NCBI RefSeq assembly: GCF_900128885.1
Contig: NZ_FQTU01000022.1
Coordinates: 1 to 16,620, forward strand
DNA from: Alkalibacter saccharofermentans DSM 14828
Lineage (GTDB): Bacteria; Bacillota; Clostridia; Eubacteriales; Alkalibacteraceae
Direction: 5' to 3'
Length of the DNA stretch: 16,620 nucleotides
How positions within the stretch are numbered: the stretch's first letter is position 1; each line of letters opens with the position of its first letter. The notes below the pieces were generated by a model. The model had not been told where the DNA came from, ran no database searches, and was given only the letters and a program-made list of their open reading frames with translations. A program made the translations under genes and the position numbers. Of this stretch, positions 1 through 7,149 are shown in pieces.

Positions 1-2
1 GC

Positions 3-84
3 GCTTTTCCCGTGACCAAAGGGAGCATCCCACGTGAGCGAAGTGAACCTTTAACCATTGTCCCACCATGGTTTAACTATTATC
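3..84 (+). repeat. 82-bp repeat module, left copy
   Basis: This stretch is the reverse complement of 16456-16537, with 80 of 82 positions identical (differences at 13 and 78). It contains small palindromes: GGGA-gca-TCCC at 21-31 and AACCAT/ATGGTT at 53-58 and 68-73 around a 9-nt loop. No gene is supported here. The repeat may start before the window, because the match runs to the window edge. It looks like a dispersed intergenic element rather than an insertion sequence, since no transposase is attached. Confidence 0.85.
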
Positions 85-96
85 CGGGAAATACAT

Positions 97-151
97 GTTA
101 AACGGTCGTTGGGCAATCGGGAAACAGTTGGGAAACAATCGTATTGGTCGC
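97..151 (+). repeat. 55-bp repeat module, copy 1
   Basis: This matches 15134-15188 in direct orientation with one mismatch, and bases 101-151 are identical. It contains the motif GGGAAAC twice and a small hairpin CAAT-cgt-ATTG at 136-146. In this copy the sequence switches to a CTTTCC-rich tract immediately after GGTCGC. In the other copy it continues into a series of hairpins. Confidence 0.85.
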
Positions 152-217
152 TTTCTACTTTCCAACTGACCAACTTTCCAACTAACCAACTTTCTGCTTT
201 CCACTTTCCGCTTTCCA
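152..217 (+). repeat. Degenerate CTTTCC/CCAAC polypyrimidine tract at the thiE 3' end
   Basis: The tract is built of 7-8 base subunits such as TTTCCAAC, TGACCAAC, TTTCCAC and TTTCCGC. The same subunits form the tandem repeat at 15298-15394. On the mRNA strand it is polypurine (GGAAAG-like). Its inner part, 185-217, is translated as the last codons of thiE. It lacks the hairpin and U-run of an intrinsic terminator, so the thi operon has no obvious terminator in the window. Confidence 0.75.
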
Positions 218-835
218 AATGTCGCAAAGCTCCCTTGCTGCCTCTCCCACGTCGTTACATGCCAATATCGCCGAGATGACTGCTATTCCGGAGGCACCTG
301 TCGCCTTAACAGCTGCAGCATTGCCCTTGTCGATGCCGCCGATTGCAACTACAGGAATATCCACGCTATCGCAGATTATTTCTAGGTCTTCCAGCTTCAC
401 CGCTTTTGTATCATTTTTGGAGCCTGTGGCAAACACGGCACCTACCCCCAGATAATCCGCTCCCTCTTTTTCCGCCTTGAGCGCCTCTTCCAGATTGGAT
501 ACGGAAACCCCTATTATCTTCTTTTCTCCGAGTATCTCTCTGGCTTTTCTTATCTCTTCATCTCCTTGACCTATGTGGACTCCGTCGGCATCAAATTCGA
601 CAGCCGCCCAAACGTCGTCGTTTATCACAAATGGGACATCGAATCTTTCGCAGATCTTTTTTATCTTAATTGCATCCTCTTTATATATTTCCCGGGAAAT
701 ACCTTTTTCTCTCAGCTGCACGAAATCCACTCCACTTTCCAAGGCTGATTCTACACAGCCACAGAGCTGTCTTCCATCCAGCCATCTTCTGTCTGTAACT
801 AAATAAACTCCCAGTTTATCCTTTGAATCTTTCAA
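182..835 (-). CDS. thiE: Thiamine-phosphate synthase ThiE
   Basis: ThiE couples hydroxymethylpyrimidine diphosphate to thiazole phosphate to give thiamine monophosphate in the cytoplasm. The 217-residue product fits the family's TIM-barrel size. Visible motifs are YLVTDR (11-16), the substrate loop QLREK (40-44), NDD near 72-74, DGVHIGQ (84-90), the phosphate-binding region GAVFATGSK (132-140) and the GGI loop at 166-168. The start is a TTG with GAAGGG about 7 bases upstream; it overlaps the end of thiM by 20 bp, suggesting translational coupling. Last gene of the riboswitch-controlled thiC-thiM-thiE operon. Oddity: the last ten or so residues (WKAESGKQKVG) are encoded by the CTTTCC repeat tract, so the native C-terminus has probably been replaced by repeat sequence. 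The barrel core looks intact, so the enzyme is probably active. Confidence 0.95.
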   Translation of the reverse strand: MKDSKDKLGVYLVTDRRWLDGRQLCGCVESALESGVDFVQLREKGISREIYKEDAIKIKKICERFDVPFVINDDVWAAVEFDADGVHIGQGDEEIRKAREILGEKKIIGVSVSNLEEALKAEKEGADYLGVGAVFATGSKNDTKAVKLEDLEIICDSVDIPVVAIGGIDKGNAAAVKATGASGIAVISAILACNDVGEAARELCDIWKAESGKQKVG

Positions 836-1631
836 TCTTAATCCCTTCTTTCAACACCTGATCATCCATAAGGCTCACCATATCCATCAAAGACACGCGG
901 AAGCTACCTGTACCCATTCCTTTAGAATATCCTAGTTCACCGGCAAGTCCCATGGTTGCCACCGCCGCGGATACAGTCTTTGCATTTACAGGGTTTGATG
1001 CTATGAATCCTCCAGTGAGGGATGATAGCATGCATCCTGTACCTGTTATCTTTGCCATGCTTTCCACGCCATTTTTTACTACGTACGTTTCCATGCCGTC
1101 ACTTACAACATCCTCTTTCCCTGTAACTGCCACCACACCTTTTATATTCAAAGCAAAATCTCTTGCTACGTTGCAAATCTCCTCAAGGTCCTTACTGTCT
1201 GAAAAGCTCGCATCAACGCCATTGGTCTTGGCACCCTTTATTGAAAATGCACTTTTAATCTCTGATGCATTCCCTCTCATCACTGAAATTTTCACCTCTT
1301 CAAGAAGTTTTAGAGTCATCTTCGTCCTCATATTCGAGGCTCCGCATCCTACCGGATCCAAAATAACAGGTATCCCTGAATTATTGGCCTTTTTCCCGGC
1401 TTTCACCATCGAGCCCATCGTTCTTTGGTTCAAAGTGCCTATGTTAATCACCAAAGCTTTTGAAATGCCGGCGATCTCTTCCACTTCCTCCTCATCATCA
1501 GCCATTATGGGTGATGCTCCTATCGCCAACAATATGTTGGCACAGTCATTGACTGTGACGTAATTCGTTATGTTATGGACTATCGGGTTAGCTCTACGTA
1601 TTCTTTCGATGTAATCAGAGTTATATGACAT
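816..1631 (-). CDS. thiM: Hydroxyethylthiazole kinase ThiM
   Basis: ThiM phosphorylates 4-methyl-5-(2-hydroxyethyl)thiazole with ATP, the salvage route to the thiazole half of thiamine. The ribokinase-like fold is recognisable from PIVHNITNYVT near the N-terminus, the NIGTL segment, ILDPVGCGAS near residue 90-100 and the anion-hole/active-site segment GTGCMLSS near residue 200. I chose the ATG that gives MSYNSDYIER (271 residues) because GGAG lies 9 bases upstream. An upstream in-frame ATG at 1646 would add five residues but has no ribosome binding site. Either start overlaps the end of thiC, so the genes are translationally coupled. It sits between thiC and thiE, giving de novo pyrimidine supply plus thiazole salvage. 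No ThiG or ThiD is seen here. Confidence 0.95.
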   Translation of the reverse strand: MSYNSDYIERIRRANPIVHNITNYVTVNDCANILLAIGASPIMADDEEEVEEIAGISKALVINIGTLNQRTMGSMVKAGKKANNSGIPVILDPVGCGASNMRTKMTLKLLEEVKISVMRGNASEIKSAFSIKGAKTNGVDASFSDSKDLEEICNVARDFALNIKGVVAVTGKEDVVSDGMETYVVKNGVESMAKITGTGCMLSSLTGGFIASNPVNAKTVSAAVATMGLAGELGYSKGMGTGSFRVSLMDMVSLMDDQVLKEGIKIERFKG

Positions 1632-2922
1632 CCACGTATTCTCCATTTAAAGTTTTGTTCATGTTTCTAACAGCACAGAATTTCCCACACATAGTGCAGG
1701 TGTCCTCGTTCTCAGGCATGGACTCTTCTCTGTATCTTCTAGCCTTTTCTTCATCAATGGATAGCTTGAACATACCTTCCCAATCCAAATCCTTTCTGGC
1801 TTGGCTCATCTTTTTATCCCAATCAGACGCACCTTTTATCCCCTTGGCTATATCCGCAGCGTGGGCTGCAATCTTTGAAGCTATTATTCCCTCTTTCATA
1901 TCATCTAGATCCGGCAACCTCAAATGCTCTGCAGGGGTTACATAGCACAAGAATGAAGCCCCATATGTAGCCGCTATAGCCCCGCCTATAGCTGAAGTTA
2001 TGTGGTCATAGCCAGGCGCCACATCAGTAACAAGAGGGCCCAAAACGTAAAATGGAGCGCCTTTGCATATCGTTTGCTGTATCTTCATATTCGCTTCTAT
2101 CTGATCGATAGGCATGTGTCCCGGACCCTCGATTATCACCTGCACGTCCTTTTCCCAAGCTCTCCTGGTTAGATCTCCCAGTATCACAAGCTCTTCTATT
2201 TGGCTTACGTCGGAAGCATCTTCGATGCACCCGGGCCTGCAGGCATCCCCCAAACTCATGGTTACATCGTGCTCTCTGCAGATATCCAGTATCTCATCGT
2301 AAAATTCATAAAAAGGATTCTCTTTCCCTGTCATCTCCATCCAGGAAAATATCAAAGAGCCTCCCCTTGATACGATGTTAGTCAGCCTTTCTCCACGCTT
2401 TACATGCTTGGAGCTTTCCCTTGTAAGACCGCAATGCATGGTCATGAAATCAACTCCATCTTTGGCATGAAGTCGCACAACGTCGATGAATTCCTCACCA
2501 GTGATCTGATCCAGGGGCTTGTCGTAGTGTATTATTGCATCGTATACCGGCACAGTGCCTATAGCTGCCGGGCATTCCTTTATCAGCCTATGCCTGAGCG
2601 CCCCTCTTTCTCCTGCAGAGCTCAAATCCATTATCGCATCCGCTCCAAGCTCTACAGCTTTGTTTACCTTGCTCATCTCCAGATCATAATCCTCGCAATC
2701 CTTGGAAACGCCTAGATTTACATTAATCTTGGTCTTCAGTTTGTTTCCTATTCCCTTGGGGGAAAGGCTAAGGTGTTTTTTATTTGCCGGTATTGCTACC
2801 TGTCCCTTGGCTACAAGGTCCATGAGCTCTTCAACATGCATTCCCTCCTCAAGGGCCACTTTCTTGATTTGCTTGGTTATTATTCCCTTTCTTGCAGCGT
2901 CCATCTGTGTAGTAAATTCCAT
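1621..2922 (-). CDS. thiC: Phosphomethylpyrimidine synthase ThiC
   Basis: ThiC is a radical-SAM enzyme that rearranges 5-aminoimidazole ribotide to hydroxymethylpyrimidine phosphate. The product of 433 residues is the short form lacking the extra N-terminal domain of proteobacterial and plant ThiC. Family segments visible include NVNLGVSKD, YDAIIHYDKPLDQIT, MTMHCGLTRES, SRGGSLIFSWM, EGPGHMPIDQIEANM and the C-terminal cluster motif CTMCGKFC with cysteines at about 409, 412 and 416. The ATG is chosen because AAGGAGG stands 6 bases upstream; an upstream TTG at 2949 is less likely. The TPP riboswitch leader and the thiM/thiE neighbours argue for ThiC rather than its paralogue BzaF of anaerobic benzimidazole synthesis. 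The spacing of the cluster motif is CX2CX3C rather than the CX2CX4C of E. coli-type ThiC. Confidence 0.95.
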   Translation of the reverse strand: MEFTTQMDAARKGIITKQIKKVALEEGMHVEELMDLVAKGQVAIPANKKHLSLSPKGIGNKLKTKINVNLGVSKDCEDYDLEMSKVNKAVELGADAIMDLSSAGERGALRHRLIKECPAAIGTVPVYDAIIHYDKPLDQITGEEFIDVVRLHAKDGVDFMTMHCGLTRESSKHVKRGERLTNIVSRGGSLIFSWMEMTGKENPFYEFYDEILDICREHDVTMSLGDACRPGCIEDASDVSQIEELVILGDLTRRAWEKDVQVIIEGPGHMPIDQIEANMKIQQTICKGAPFYVLGPLVTDVAPGYDHITSAIGGAIAATYGASFLCYVTPAEHLRLPDLDDMKEGIIASKIAAHAADIAKGIKGASDWDKKMSQARKDLDWEGMFKLSIDEEKARRYREESMPENEDTCTMCGKFCAVRNMNKTLNGEYVDVI

Positions 2923-2955
2923 TTGCTTCCTCCTTGTACCGGTGGTCAAACAAAG

Positions 2956-2991
2956 AAAAAAAGACTCCCTCCGCTGATACGGAAAGAGTCT
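2956..2991 (-). terminator. Riboswitch-controlled intrinsic terminator before thiC
   Basis: Read on the minus strand, AGACTCTTTCCG (2991-2980) pairs over 12 bp, with two G-U pairs, with CGGAGGGAGTCT (2973-2962) around the loop TATCAG, followed by a run of U down to 2956. It lies between the TPP aptamer and the thiC ribosome binding site, which is the expected place for an expression platform. Bases 2974-2982, within its left arm and loop, are an exact 9-nt complement of a piece of the aptamer, giving an alternative antiterminator fold. Confidence 0.92.
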
Positions 2992-3009
2992 TAGTCTGTA
3001 AAATCCTAA

Positions 3010-3097
3010 TGTTATCTCCCTACGACGGCATTATCCGTATCAGGTTATCGGGTCGAAATCAAGTTTCCTCTCAGCTTTTCAGCTCCCCGGATATTTA
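3010..3097 (-). promoter_or_regulatory. TPP riboswitch (THI element)
   Basis: On the minus strand the conserved THI-box blocks occur in order: GGGGAGC, GCTGAGAGG, ACCCGATAACCTGATACGG, ATAATGCCGTCG and TAGGGAG. This is the thiamine pyrophosphate aptamer. Outer bases TATC (3093-3090) and GATA (3016-3013) can close helix P1. The aptamer precedes a strong terminator and thiC. With TPP bound, the aptamer should hold CTGATACGG (3043-3035) and let the terminator form; without TPP that segment can pair with CCGTATCAG (2982-2974) and prevent it. The control is therefore inferred to be transcriptional, switching off thiC-thiM-thiE when TPP is plentiful. Confidence 0.96.
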
Positions 3098-3106
3098 TTT
3101 ACTTAG

Positions 3107-3135
3107 ATTGTATAGATTCTGTTGCCAAATGTCAA
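3107..3135 (-). promoter_or_regulatory. SigA-type promoter of the thi operon
   Basis: Minus strand: TTGACA (3135-3130), a 17-base spacer, then TACAAT (3112-3107). It lies just after the clpC stop codon and about 10 bases before the TPP aptamer, so the transcript would start at the riboswitch. No terminator is visible between clpC and this promoter, so some read-through from clpC into the riboswitch leader is possible. Confidence 0.85.
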
Positions 3136-3141
3136 ATGCTA

Positions 3142-5577
3142 TTAATTATTTTCAAATATCAGCTCATCATCGGATATGCTTACTTTGATGGCTCCCCCTT
3201 TGTGTACATTGCCTTTTAGGAGCTCTTCAGAAAGCTTGTCCTCAACTTCTTTTTGAATCGTTCTTCTTAGAGGTCGTGCGCCATATTCAAGATTTGCGCC
3301 TCTTTCTGCCAGGTATCTTTTCGCATCCTCACTGAATTCAATGTCTATCTCAAGATCTTTAAGCCTATTTGCGAGCTGAACAAGGAGTATGTCAATTATC
3401 TCACCTAAGTGTTTGTCATCCAGCTGGTGGAACACTATGACCTCGTCTATACGGTTTAAGAACTCTGGCCTGAAGCTTCTTCGAAGCTCTTCCATCACAT
3501 TGCCCTTCATTTTGTCGTATTCATCCTGCTGCAGGTTTTCTCCCGCTGAGAAGCCCAGCGTCTTGCCCTTTTTAATCGTGTGGGCTCCTACGTTGGATGT
3601 CATTATCACTACTGTATTCTTAAAATCTACAGTCCTTCCCTTTCCATCCGTCAACCTTCCGTCTTCCAGAATCTGAAGCAGTATGTTGAAAACATCCGGA
3701 TGAGCCTTTTCGATTTCATCCAGAAGAATCACTGAATACGGCTTTCTCCTTACTTTTTCTGTCAGTTGTCCTCCTTCATCGTAACCCACATATCCCGGTG
3801 GAGACCCAATAAGCCGGGAAACAGAATGTTTTTCCATGTACTCGCTCATGTCCACTCTGATCATTGAGTCCTCATCCCCGAACATGATTTCTGCAAGCGC
3901 CTTGCTAAGTTCCGTTTTCCCCACACCTGTGGGGCCTAGAAATATGAACGAGCCTATAGGTCTTTTGGGGTCCTTAAGACCGACTCTAGCACGCCTTATC
4001 GCCCTAGATACGGCTTTAACCGCCTCATCCTGTCCTATGACCCTTTTGTGCAGCTCCTCTTCCATATGGAGGAGCTTCTCGGATTCTTCCTGGGCCAGTT
4101 TCTTAACGGGAACCCCGGACCAGCTGGAAACTATTTGGGCAATCTCTTCAGCTCCAACTTCTCCCCCTGTTCCGGTGTTGCTCTTTTGCCTCCAGGTCTT
4201 TTTGATTTCAACAAGCTTTTCTTTAGCCTTGTTCTCAAAGTCCCTTATCTCAGCAGCTTTCTCGTAATCCTGAGAAGCCACCGCTTCTTCTTTTTCCTGC
4301 TCGTACTTCTCTATTTTTGCCTCCAGATCTTTAATTTCCGGAGGTGCCGTAAGCATGTTAAGTCTTATTTTAGATGCGGCTTCGTCTATAAGGTCGATGG
4401 CCTTATCCGGAAGATACCTGTCGTTTATGTACCTGTGGGAAAGCTCTACCGCAGCCTTTAGCGCCTCGTCAGTTATTGTGACTTTGTGGTGGGCTTCGTA
4501 TCTGTCCCTCAATCCTTTTAGTATCTCATAAGCTTCTTCCTTTGAAGGCTCTCCAATCTCTACAGGCTGAAATCTTCTTTCCAACGCAGAGTCCTTTTCT
4601 ACGTACTTTCTATATTCGTCCAGCGTGGTAGCACCAATAGCTTGAAGCTGCCCCCTGGCTAGTGCTGGTTTTAGTATGTTCGAGGCATCTATGGCCCCTT
4701 CAGCGGCTCCTGCGCCTATTATTGTATGCATCTCATCGATAAACAAAATTATGTTACCAGCCTGTTTTATCTCCTCCATGGTATTTTTGAGCCTATCCTC
4801 AAATTCTCCCCTATATTTGGCTCCGGCAACCATTGAAGATAGATCAAGGGAGACTACCCTTTTGTCTCTCAGGTTTTCAGGCACATTCCCTGATGTGATC
4901 TTCTGAGCAAGTCCCTCTGCAATTGCAGTCTTTCCTACACCAGGTTCACCTATCAAGCAGGGATTATTTTTTGTTCGTCTGCTTAAGATCTGTATCACAC
5001 GCTGAATTTCCGGATCCCTTCCGATTACAGGGTCAAGTTGTCCTTCGTCCGCCATCTGAGTGAGATCTCGTCCGAATTTGTCCAGATTTTTGGTATTGGC
5101 ATTCTTAGGCTGCTGCGCCTTTTGATTCTGTGTAGGGGAAGAGTTCATGAGCTTAATTATTTCTTCCCTTATTTTTTCAAAATCTAATCCAAGGTCGCTT
5201 AGGATCTTGGCACCTACGCCTTCTCCCTCTCTGGTAAGACCTAGAAGTATATGTTCAGTCCCTATATAGCTTTGATTAAGAGCTCTTGCTTCCATCAAGC
5301 TGAGCTCCAGTATTTTTTTTGTTCTTGGAGTATATCCGATGATGTCGTTGACTGGATCTTCTCCTCTACCCAAAAGGGTCTCAACTTGCTTTGCCGCTTT
5401 ATCAAAGGCAACACCCAGGTTTTTTAGCGCCAAGGCCGCGATCCCCTCTCCTTCTTTGATCAGCCCCAAGAGCAGGTGCTCGCTTCCTATGTAATTATGG
5501 TTTAATTTCTTTGCTTCTTCCTGAGAAAGCATCAAAACCTTTTGAGCTCTCTCCGTGAATCTTCCAAATATAGCCAT
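3142..5577 (-). CDS. clpC: ClpC, AAA+ unfoldase of the Clp protease
   Basis: ClpC is the HSP100 unfoldase that feeds substrates, including arginine-phosphorylated proteins marked by McsB, to ClpP. The 811 residues are normal for the family. Domain order: two Clp N repeats (about 1-70 and 77-145, with GSEHLLLGL and GTEHILLGL), first AAA module with Walker A GEPGVGKT (210-217) and Walker B ILFIDE (277-282), a middle region with a UVR-type coiled-coil segment (about 421-456), second AAA module with Walker A GPTGVGKT (548-555) and VILLDEIEKAH, then the C-terminal D2 small domain. The ribosome binding site GGAGG is 8 bases before the ATG, and the gene follows mcsB by 12 bases, so it is the last gene of the mcsA-mcsB-clpC unit. 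The thi genes, not radA or disA, follow it here. Confidence 0.98.
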   Translation of the reverse strand: MAIFGRFTERAQKVLMLSQEEAKKLNHNYIGSEHLLLGLIKEGEGIAALALKNLGVAFDKAAKQVETLLGRGEDPVNDIIGYTPRTKKILELSLMEARALNQSYIGTEHILLGLTREGEGVGAKILSDLGLDFEKIREEIIKLMNSSPTQNQKAQQPKNANTKNLDKFGRDLTQMADEGQLDPVIGRDPEIQRVIQILSRRTKNNPCLIGEPGVGKTAIAEGLAQKITSGNVPENLRDKRVVSLDLSSMVAGAKYRGEFEDRLKNTMEEIKQAGNIILFIDEMHTIIGAGAAEGAIDASNILKPALARGQLQAIGATTLDEYRKYVEKDSALERRFQPVEIGEPSKEEAYEILKGLRDRYEAHHKVTITDEALKAAVELSHRYINDRYLPDKAIDLIDEAASKIRLNMLTAPPEIKDLEAKIEKYEQEKEEAVASQDYEKAAEIRDFENKAKEKLVEIKKTWRQKSNTGTGGEVGAEEIAQIVSSWSGVPVKKLAQEESEKLLHMEEELHKRVIGQDEAVKAVSRAIRRARVGLKDPKRPIGSFIFLGPTGVGKTELSKALAEIMFGDEDSMIRVDMSEYMEKHSVSRLIGSPPGYVGYDEGGQLTEKVRRKPYSVILLDEIEKAHPDVFNILLQILEDGRLTDGKGRTVDFKNTVVIMTSNVGAHTIKKGKTLGFSAGENLQQDEYDKMKGNVMEELRRSFRPEFLNRIDEVIVFHQLDDKHLGEIIDILLVQLANRLKDLEIDIEFSEDAKRYLAERGANLEYGARPLRRTIQKEVEDKLSEELLKGNVHKGGAIKVSISDDELIFENN

Positions 5578-5589
5578 TGATTGTTCCTC

Positions 5590-6609
5590 CTATTCAGATT
5601 TTAAGAATTTTCTGATATGTTCAGCCCTTATCCTGTCCCTGTCGATTTCAGTCAAATCTCCTCCGTAAATCCCCGATAGTATCCCTGGCTGAATGTTTAC
5701 CATCAAGTCGTTTATAGTTCCGATGTCCTGATCTATAAGCTCCAAGTCGGAGCCCAATCTGACTAGAGACAATAGCTTCATGCTCTCTTCTGCATTTATG
5801 GACCTTGCGTTTGACAGTACGCCAAATGCCCGGTATATTTTGTCCTCCAGATAAATCCTGTTGGTGTTTAATATCTCGTATCTGTGTTCCCTTTCCTTTT
5901 TTATTATCTCCCTGGCCACATCGTGAAGGTTTTCTATAAGCTCCCGCTCCGTCATGCCCAGGGTATTTTGATTTGATATTTGGTATAAGTCTCCCAATGC
6001 CTGGGTTCCCTCACCGTAAATGCCCCTTATGGTCAAACCGAATTTAGCCAATGTGACTATCATGGTATTTATCTGATTATTAAGTGTCAATGAGGGCAGG
6101 TGCAGCATCACTGAAGCCCTCATCCCTGTGCCTACATTGGTAGGACAAGCGGTTAGATAACCGTATTTTTCATGGTATGCGAAATCGACGCACTTTTCAA
6201 GCACATCATCTACCGCGTTTGCCATTTCGTATGTCTTATGGAGCTGAAAGCCTTCCTGTATGCACTGTATCCTCACATGGTCCTCTTCATTTGCCATTAT
6301 GCTGATATCTTCATTTTTATTTATGAATACAGCCGCACATTTATTGCTGCCAAGCTCAGGACTGGTAAGATGCTTTTCTACAAGCACTCTTCTTTCGTTA
6401 TTGCCTACCCTTCCGACTTCGATTTTCGTAAATTCCGTTCCGAGAGACTCGTCCTTTTCCAGACAGTTGAAAATCAAATCCACAAGCAGCCGGGCTTTGT
6501 GCTCCGGCAACAGAATCGGAAAAGGCATGCCTTTAATATTTCTTGCCAGTCTTATCCTGCTGCTGATTACTATGTCTCTTTCCTTGTCTTCGTATTTCCA
6601 CGAACCCAT
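5590..6609 (-). CDS. mcsB: Protein-arginine kinase McsB
   Basis: McsB uses an ATP:guanido phosphotransferase fold to phosphorylate arginine side chains, marking proteins for ClpC-ClpP. The 339-residue product keeps the family motifs: SSRIRLARN near residue 16-24, the NEED segment at 107-110 and the catalytic-cysteine loop TACPTNVGTG with Cys155. A C-terminal region with GIYGEGT follows and is consistent with the phospho-arginine-binding part. The start has GGGAGG 8 bases upstream. It lies 18 bases after mcsA, the activator of the kinase, and 12 bases before clpC. In Firmicutes this operon is normally repressed by CtsR, and McsB inactivates CtsR; no ctsR is present at this locus, so this kinase's regulatory target may be encoded elsewhere or be absent. 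Confidence 0.97.
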   Translation of the reverse strand: MGSWKYEDKERDIVISSRIRLARNIKGMPFPILLPEHKARLLVDLIFNCLEKDESLGTEFTKIEVGRVGNNERRVLVEKHLTSPELGSNKCAAVFINKNEDISIMANEEDHVRIQCIQEGFQLHKTYEMANAVDDVLEKCVDFAYHEKYGYLTACPTNVGTGMRASVMLHLPSLTLNNQINTMIVTLAKFGLTIRGIYGEGTQALGDLYQISNQNTLGMTERELIENLHDVAREIIKKEREHRYEILNTNRIYLEDKIYRAFGVLSNARSINAEESMKLLSLVRLGSDLELIDQDIGTINDLMVNIQPGILSGIYGGDLTEIDRDRIRAEHIRKFLKSE

Positions 6610-6627
6610 ATTAAAAGCCTCCCAGTT

Positions 6628-7134
6628 TCAACCCTTCTTTTCTATTTCCTTTGTAAGTTCTTTAATCATGTCCCTGTACACCGCAGCTTGCTCGTACTCT
6701 TCCTTTTCTACCGCCGCCTTGAGTTTTTGGTTGAGTTCGTCGATTTCACGCTTCTTTCTGATATCCTCTCCCCCGTTGTTTACGATTTTGCCAATGTGTA
6801 TGTTTTTCCCTTGCATCCTTTTTATCATTGGGCTGATCATAGGTTCGAAGGCGTCATAGCAATGCTCGCAACCAAATTTGCCGTATTTTTTAAACATCTC
6901 ATAGGTCATCCCACAGTGATCGCAGGCAGGCTCGTCGTAGTCGGAAAATCCTTTATCCGACTCGCTTCCAAAATCGGTGAAATTCGTAATGAAATTCTTG
7001 AAATTCAACACGTTTTCCCCTATTTGTTCCAAGGACGTACACTGTTCGCACAGATGAACCTCCCTTTTCTCTCCGTTTATTATTTTTGTTATATGTATCG
7101 ACGCCTGTCTTTTTTTACAATTATCGCACAACAT
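6628..7134 (-). CDS. mcsA: McsA, zinc-binding activator of McsB
   Basis: McsA activates McsB and couples it to the Clp machinery. The 168 residues show three CXXC pairs in the N-terminal half (Cys3/6, 29/32, 71/74) plus another at Cys89/92, typical of the treble-clef-like zinc sites of this family. A charged C-terminal UVR domain follows (about 125-165: EIDELNQKLKAAVEKEEYEQAA). The ATG has AAGGAGGG 7 bases upstream. That site sits directly after the stop codon of the transposase-like gene, leaving only a 15-base gap. In most relatives ctsR is the gene immediately upstream; here a Y1 transposase takes its place. Confidence 0.95.
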   Translation of the reverse strand: MLCDNCKKRQASIHITKIINGEKREVHLCEQCTSLEQIGENVLNFKNFITNFTDFGSESDKGFSDYDEPACDHCGMTYEMFKKYGKFGCEHCYDAFEPMISPMIKRMQGKNIHIGKIVNNGGEDIRKKREIDELNQKLKAAVEKEEYEQAAVYRDMIKELTKEIEKKG

Positions 7135-7149
7135 TTTCAGCCCTCCTTT

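Noticed and set aside
58..279. Plus-strand open frame over the left repeat, sharing the peptide RSLGNRETVGKQSYWS with the frame at 15068-15289
   Set aside because: Both frames merely translate the two copies of the 55-bp repeat and then run into a minus-strand gene or a tandem tract. There is no ribosome binding site, and the similarity is at DNA level.
952..1563. Long plus-strand frame opposite thiM, and similar long frames opposite clpC and mcsB
   Set aside because: Antisense shadows of clearly conserved minus-strand genes, without ribosome binding sites or family motifs.
1621..2922. BzaF (5-hydroxybenzimidazole synthase) instead of ThiC
   Set aside because: The TPP riboswitch and operon with thiM and thiE point to thiamine synthesis; no cobalamin-related genes are nearby.
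2943..2950. GGTCAAA, one half of a CtsR box, near the thiC start
   Set aside because: Only a single heptamer, not the tandem repeat CtsR needs, and it lies at the wrong gene.
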